Of a DNA stretch of 64,000 nt, positions 60,254 through 64,000 are shown in pieces; position 1 is the first letter of the stretch, and every line of letters begins with the position of its first letter. Source of the stretch: Gp6-AA40 sp035647075 (GTDB lineage Bacteria; Acidobacteriota; Vicinamibacteria; Vicinamibacterales; UBA2999). The DNA lies in assembly GCA_035647075.1 (NCBI GenBank), contig DASROF010000168.1:1-64000 (forward strand), written 5' to 3'. The notes below the pieces were generated by a model. That model made no database searches. It had not been told where the DNA came from and saw nothing but the letters and a program-made list of their open reading frames with translations. The translations under genes and the position numbers were made by a program.

Positions 60254-60281
60254 AGGTGACGCTTCTGACGTCCTGTCACCT
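60254..60281. promoter_or_regulatory. AGGTGAC...GTCACCT inverted repeat upstream of the sigma factor gene
   Basis: Two perfect 7-bp arms (60254-60260, 60275-60281) are separated by 14 bases, 20 bp before the sigma factor start. The right arm with the following TTTCC looks like an ECF-type -35 element. It could be an operator or an autoregulatory promoter. Confidence 0.4.
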
Positions 60282-60300
60282 TTCCGGGAGTTGTTACTCT

Positions 60301-61002
60301 ATGGATGTAATGACTCCTGTTTCTGCCGCCACGCCGCAGTTGAGCTCGCTCACTTCGCTTTCTGACGAAGACGTCGTGGCCCGCGTGCTCGGCGGTGAAA
60401 CGGCACTGTTCGAGATTCTCATGCGGCGGCACAACGAGCGGATCTACCGGGCGGCGCGCGCGATCCTCAGGGACGATACGGAGGCGGAGGACGTGATGCA
60501 GCAGGCGTACGTGAACGCATATACACACCTGCGGCAGTTCGATGGTCGCGCGCAGTTCGCCACCTGGCTCACGCGGATTGCGGTGCACGAAGCGCTCGCA
60601 CGGGCGCGGCGACGAGGCCGTTACGAATCGCTGGAAGACTCCTCTACGGAAACGCTCACGCCCACCCAATCAGGTCCGGACCCCGAACGCCAGGTGTTCG
60701 CACGGGAGCTCGCGACGTTAATCGAGTCAGCGGTAGACAAGCTGGGTGACGGCTACCGCGAGGTGTTCATGCTGCGACAGGTGGAAGGGCTCAGTACCGC
60801 TGAGACGGCGCAGGTGCTCGACGTCAGCGAGGACGTCGTGAAGACGCGCCTGTCGCGAGCACGGGCTGCGCTGCAGCGAGATCTCCTGGATCAGGCGGGC
60901 GCTGCTGCCGCCAGCGCATTCACATTCGGCCTCAGTCGTTGCGACCGGGTGGTGGCTGCCGTCATGGCCCAGATCGGTAATCAGGGACCCAGGCAGGAGT
61001 GA
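60301..61002 (+). CDS. ECF-type RNA polymerase sigma factor
   Basis: A 233-aa sigma-70-family factor with regions 2 and 4 only. Region 2 contains FEILMRRHNERIYRAARAIL and DAEDVMQQAYVNAY; region 4 contains LGDGYREVFMLRQVEGLS followed by the helix-turn-helix TAETAQVLDVSEDVVKTRLS. The C-terminal tail (about 200-233) carries a cysteine and a hydrophobic stretch, AAASAFTFGLSRCDR. ATG 60301 is preceded by GGGAG. No anti-sigma gene is adjacent. It is followed by two zincin/TPR genes, which may be its targets. Confidence 0.92.
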   Translation: MDVMTPVSAATPQLSSLTSLSDEDVVARVLGGETALFEILMRRHNERIYRAARAILRDDTEAEDVMQQAYVNAYTHLRQFDGRAQFATWLTRIAVHEALARARRRGRYESLEDSSTETLTPTQSGPDPERQVFARELATLIESAVDKLGDGYREVFMLRQVEGLSTAETAQVLDVSEDVVKTRLSRARAALQRDLLDQAGAAAASAFTFGLSRCDRVVAAVMAQIGNQGPRQE

Positions 61003-61018
61003 TACTCTGCCGCACATC

Positions 61019-62788
61019 GTGCGGCGCGTTCTCTTCCTCGCGGCGTCGATCATCGCGATACACCCGCCCGGTGCAAGAGCCGAGTGGCTGACGCTCCGAA
61101 CCGAGCATCACCAGGTGGCCGGCAATGTCTCCTCACGCGAGCTGAGAGAGATCGGCTTGCGGCTCGAGCAGTTCCGCGAGGTCATTCATACTCTCAATCA
61201 GTTGAGCGTTCGCGCCATCGCGGATACGCCTGTCGTGGTCCTCGCATTTCCCGACAGCCGTTCTTACCGGCCGTTTACGCCGATCGTGAACGGCCGCGAG
61301 GTGCCGAGCGCCGGACTCTTCGTGAGCGGCATTGCCGGCGCATTCATCGTGCTGAATCTTGGCGCACCGGAGGACGGCTATCGGCCGGTCTACCATGAGT
61401 TCTCGCATTTCCTGCTGCGCGGGGTGTTTGGCGCCGCTCCGCTGTGGTTCAACGAGGGGCTCGCCGAGTACTACAGTACGTTCGAAGTCACGAGTGACGG
61501 CCGCCGCGCGATTATCGGCACACCGATTCCGCAACACGTCGAGTTGTTGCGCCAGCGGCGGCTGCCGTTGTCGAGACTTCTGTCGATCACCGCCGCTTCC
61601 CCGGAGTACACCGAGGACACACCAGATCGTCACCTGCTGTACGCACAGGCGTGGGCGTTGATTCACCACGCGCTTCATCAGACGCCGCAACGCCGCGACG
61701 CGGTCGTGGCGCTGGCGTCGAAGATCGCGGCTGGCGCGACGCCCGAGCAAGCAGTCCTCGAGACGTACGGGATGACGCTGCCGGAGCTCGAACGCGAGCT
61801 TCAGGCGTACATGCGGCGCGAGGTGTACTCGGCGACGGGCTTCGAATTCAAGAACGCGGTGGTCACTGCGCTGCGCACAGCGGCCACGGCTGCCGATCAA
61901 CTCGATGTCGATGCCTGGCTCGGTTCAATCCAGGCGACCGTTGGCCGCGAGGACGAGGCCGCGGTTCGCCTTGAGAGAGTGCTGAAGGCACGGCCCGATC
62001 ACGGAATCGCGCACGCGGGAATGGCCACCGTTCGCATGCGTCAAGGCCGGAACGCCGAGGTGCAGGCGCATCTCCAGGCGGCAGCCAAAGCGAACGTTCT
62101 GCCGCTGCGAACCGTTCAAGTCCAGATCACCGGCCGCGCCGCACGCCAAGCTGCTGCGCGCGTGTTCCTGAAGACCGGCAATTACCAGGGCGTTCGGGAC
62201 GCCTTGGCGCCGATCGTCACATCAGGACCTGACGGCCACGAGGACGCGCTGATCCTCGCTGAAGCGCTGTTGCACCTCGACGATCCCGATGGAGCCCGCG
62301 CACTGCTCGGCCCCGTACTGGCAACGGCGGCAAGTGCAGCGCAAGCCGATCAGGCCCGAGAGTTACTTGGGCGGGCGGCCAGACTCCGCGCCACTCTCGG
62401 TAATCCTCCCGACGTTCCGCCGGCGGCTCCGCGCGCCAGCGGCACTGCGTCCCGAAGCACGGATGCACCTGGCCCACCGCCTCGCAATGGAGGGATCATT
62501 CTGAGCCTGCGGGCAGTTCGACAGGGAGAACAACGGATCTTCGGCACACTGCAGGCCATCGAGTGCGGTCGCGATGGCGTCGTGATCGTCGTGCGCGCAC
62601 CGCAAGGCATCACTCGCGGATCCGCCGCGAGTCTAGCCGCCGTCGAGTTTGTGACTTTTCGATCGCAGGCTGCGGAGAACATCACCTGCGGGGCGCAGGC
62701 CGAGGTGCCGGCGCTCTTGACCGTTCGCGCCGGCGCTCCGACAACGGCTGTCGCGCTGGAACTCTTACCCGACGGTTACACACCATAG
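61019..62788 (+). CDS. Exported DUF1570-type zincin with TPR repeats, copy 1
   Basis: A 589-aa protein with signal peptide (about 1-21). The zinc-peptidase motif is HEFSH (VYHEFSHFLLR), followed by WFNEGLAEYYSTF, where the Glu is the third ligand, as in DUF1570/gluzincin-like proteins. TPR-like helices run from about 290 to 460 (AAVRLERVLKARPDHGIAHAGMATVRMRQGR). The last 100 residues form a separate beta domain with two cysteines (CGRDG and ITCGAQ). GTG 61019 lies 16 bp past the sigma factor stop. It is a tandem paralog of the next gene. Confidence 0.82.
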   Translation: MRRVLFLAASIIAIHPPGARAEWLTLRTEHHQVAGNVSSRELREIGLRLEQFREVIHTLNQLSVRAIADTPVVVLAFPDSRSYRPFTPIVNGREVPSAGLFVSGIAGAFIVLNLGAPEDGYRPVYHEFSHFLLRGVFGAAPLWFNEGLAEYYSTFEVTSDGRRAIIGTPIPQHVELLRQRRLPLSRLLSITAASPEYTEDTPDRHLLYAQAWALIHHALHQTPQRRDAVVALASKIAAGATPEQAVLETYGMTLPELERELQAYMRREVYSATGFEFKNAVVTALRTAATAADQLDVDAWLGSIQATVGREDEAAVRLERVLKARPDHGIAHAGMATVRMRQGRNAEVQAHLQAAAKANVLPLRTVQVQITGRAARQAAARVFLKTGNYQGVRDALAPIVTSGPDGHEDALILAEALLHLDDPDGARALLGPVLATAASAAQADQARELLGRAARLRATLGNPPDVPPAAPRASGTASRSTDAPGPPPRNGGIILSLRAVRQGEQRIFGTLQAIECGRDGVVIVVRAPQGITRGSAASLAAVEFVTFRSQAAENITCGAQAEVPALLTVRAGAPTTAVALELLPDGYTP

Positions 62789-62836
62789 GCACTGCGTGCG
62801 CGGCATTCCTCTTCCCGCGGTGGGCTTCGTTCCCTA

Positions 62837-64000
62837 GTGGTGCGACGAGCGTGTCTGTTTGCGGCGACACTCTTTCTTCTCGCGCCATTGCAGGCTGCCG
62901 CGGAGTGGGGTGGGCTTCGCACTCCGCACTTTTACGTCATCGGCGATGTCTCGGCCGGACGCCTGCGTGATGTCGCGCTTCGCTTCGAACAATTCCGCGA
63001 AGTCGTGACGCAGCTCCTGCCCGCCGCGCTGCGCGCGGGAAGCGCACCGGTGGTCGTCATCGTCTTTCCGAACGATCGGTCGTATCGGCCATTCATGCCG
63101 GTGGTCAACGGCCGGACAGTGCCGGTCGCTGGATTCTTCGTCGATGGCGCCGACGTGAACTACATCACGATGAACATCGAAGCCGGTGCGGCGGCCTTCC
63201 CCGTTGTCTTTCACGAGTACTCGCACTTGCTGCTCAGCACGGCGTTTGCCCACGCGCCGATCTGGTTCAACGAAGGGCTCGCCGAGTACTTCAGCACCTT
63301 CGAGCTGACCGAGGCCGGACGCCGTGCGCTGATTGGAAAACCGATCAGCCGACACGTGGCACTACTCCGCGAGCGCCGCCTGAAGCTCTCTCAGCTGTTT
63401 GCAATCGGGCCCGAGTCGAAGGAGTACACGCAGGAAGGCATCGAGCGCGAACTCCTGTACGCCCAGTCATGGGCGCTGGTGCATTACGCGCGTCACTCGG
63501 AGCCTGTCCTGAGCGAGCGCCAGCGAGTCGAAGGACGACGGTTTGCCTCTCTCGAATCGCTGGCTCGCCGCCTCGCTGACGGCGAACCCCTCGACGAGAG
63601 CGTGCGCGCGACCTATGCGATGACGATCGAGGAACTGGACACTGAACTGCAGGCGTATGTTCGGAAGCAGGTGTATACGCACGTCGAGCTCAGCTCCGCC
63701 GACAGCGTCATCACGCGGATCGATGGAGAGACCGCCGCCCTCGACTCGCCGGAGGTTGATGGCTGGCTCGCCGACCTGCTGGCGCACTTACAGCGTGGCC
63801 CGGAGGCGATCCCGCGGCTCGAACGCGCGCTGAAGGCCCGCGCTGATCTGCCCCGCGCGCTCGCCACGCTCGGCGTATTGCGAATTCGACAGGGCGATCG
63901 TCGTGAAGGCATGGCGCTCCTCGAGCGCGCAGTTACAGCGGGACCGGATGTCGAGTCCGTACAGTTCGAGTACGGCTGGGCGCTGGCAACTGAAGACGTT
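62837..64000 (+). CDS. Exported DUF1570-type zincin with TPR repeats, copy 2 (truncated by window end)
   Basis: An open frame of at least 388 codons to the end of the window. It starts with two adjacent GTG codons (62837 or 62840) and a signal peptide (RACLFAATLFLLAPLQAAA). It carries the same zinc motif HEYSH, WFNEGLAEYFSTFE and closely similar flanks as copy 1, for example FEQFREVV and NDRSYRPFMPVVNGR versus DSRSYRPFTPIVNGR. TPR helices begin near residue 315. It starts 48 bp after copy 1 and is surely in the same operon. Confidence 0.85.
   Translation, partial: MVRRACLFAATLFLLAPLQAAAEWGGLRTPHFYVIGDVSAGRLRDVALRFEQFREVVTQLLPAALRAGSAPVVVIVFPNDRSYRPFMPVVNGRTVPVAGFFVDGADVNYITMNIEAGAAAFPVVFHEYSHLLLSTAFAHAPIWFNEGLAEYFSTFELTEAGRRALIGKPISRHVALLRERRLKLSQLFAIGPESKEYTQEGIERELLYAQSWALVHYARHSEPVLSERQRVEGRRFASLESLARRLADGEPLDESVRATYAMTIEELDTELQAYVRKQVYTHVELSSADSVITRIDGETAALDSPEVDGWLADLLAHLQRGPEAIPRLERALKARADLPRALATLGVLRIRQGDRREGMALLERAVTAGPDVESVQFEYGWALATEDV

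Overview
The window is about 64 kb of GC-rich, tightly packed bacterial chromosome. Intergenic gaps are mostly under 100 bp, and many genes overlap by 1-30 bp. No phage, insertion sequence, transposase, integrase or CRISPR array was seen. Gene content suggests an Acidobacteriota member, most likely Vicinamibacteria. The signs are a large Ser/Thr kinase with a periplasmic TPR tail, an HspR heat-shock operon, many secreted peptidases and hypothetical proteins, cox-like molybdenum hydroxylase genes, and the palindromic repeat whose translations read VSGFSRT on one strand and VRLKPDTT on the other. The taxonomic call is inference from memory, not a search.

Layout. 1-5.9 kb: a truncated membrane protein, a very large NtrY-like sensor kinase, and the psd-pssA phosphatidylethanolamine pair. 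6-12.6 kb: DUF465, rimI-tsaB, mutS overlapping an orphan family 5 solute-binding lipoprotein, a YfgM-like TPR protein and tRNA-Arg(CCU). 12.7-18.1 kb: acyP-apt, an EF-hand/DUF4214 secreted protein and a small secreted protein that share a LecA-like C-terminal domain, a metallo-beta-lactamase-fold hydrolase and a polytopic membrane protein. 18.3-27.6 kb: a cox-like locus. coxS-coxL-coxM, a membrane-anchored cupin and a fused ethanolamine ammonia-lyase (EutB+EutC in one chain) are on the plus strand. They face a minus-strand operon of DUF4390, MoxR ATPase (CoxD-like), VWA protein (CoxE-like) and CoxG. 27.6-36 kb: a degenerate serine hydrolase, an outer-membrane barrel, an M48 protease, PBP1A, a TolB-like beta-propeller and an M28 aminopeptidase with PDZ. 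36-43.5 kb: two tandem TerC paralogs divergent from an hspR-cbpA-clpB-ftsH operon with a HAIR-like operator overlapping its promoter. 43.5-49 kb: a persulfide-dioxygenase-like MBL/rhodanese protein with a 1-Cys peroxiredoxin, then a large Ser/Thr kinase. 49-53.5 kb: a 1138-aa secreted metzincin-like protein with ten ALGLGD repeats, and a Gly-rich secreted protein. 53.5-58.7 kb: the ilvB-ilvN-ilvC-ilvD branched-chain amino acid operon. 58.8-64 kb: a glycine-zipper lipoprotein, DoxX, an ECF sigma factor and two tandem DUF1570 zincin/TPR proteins, the second cut by the window end.

The most interesting region is 18.3-27 kb. A one-chain ethanolamine ammonia-lyase that keeps all expected active-site residues sits directly behind a three-subunit form II molybdenum hydroxylase and faces the maturation genes of such enzymes. 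No microcompartment shell, EutA or EutE genes are present. A compartment-free route in which acetaldehyde released by the lyase is oxidised by the molybdenum enzyme is a testable inference. Other signals are interspersed palindromic elements (one inside a coding region), hairpins with repeated arms around ilvN, a hexapeptide array conserved in protein but varied in DNA, and a beta-lactamase-family protein missing its catalytic motifs.
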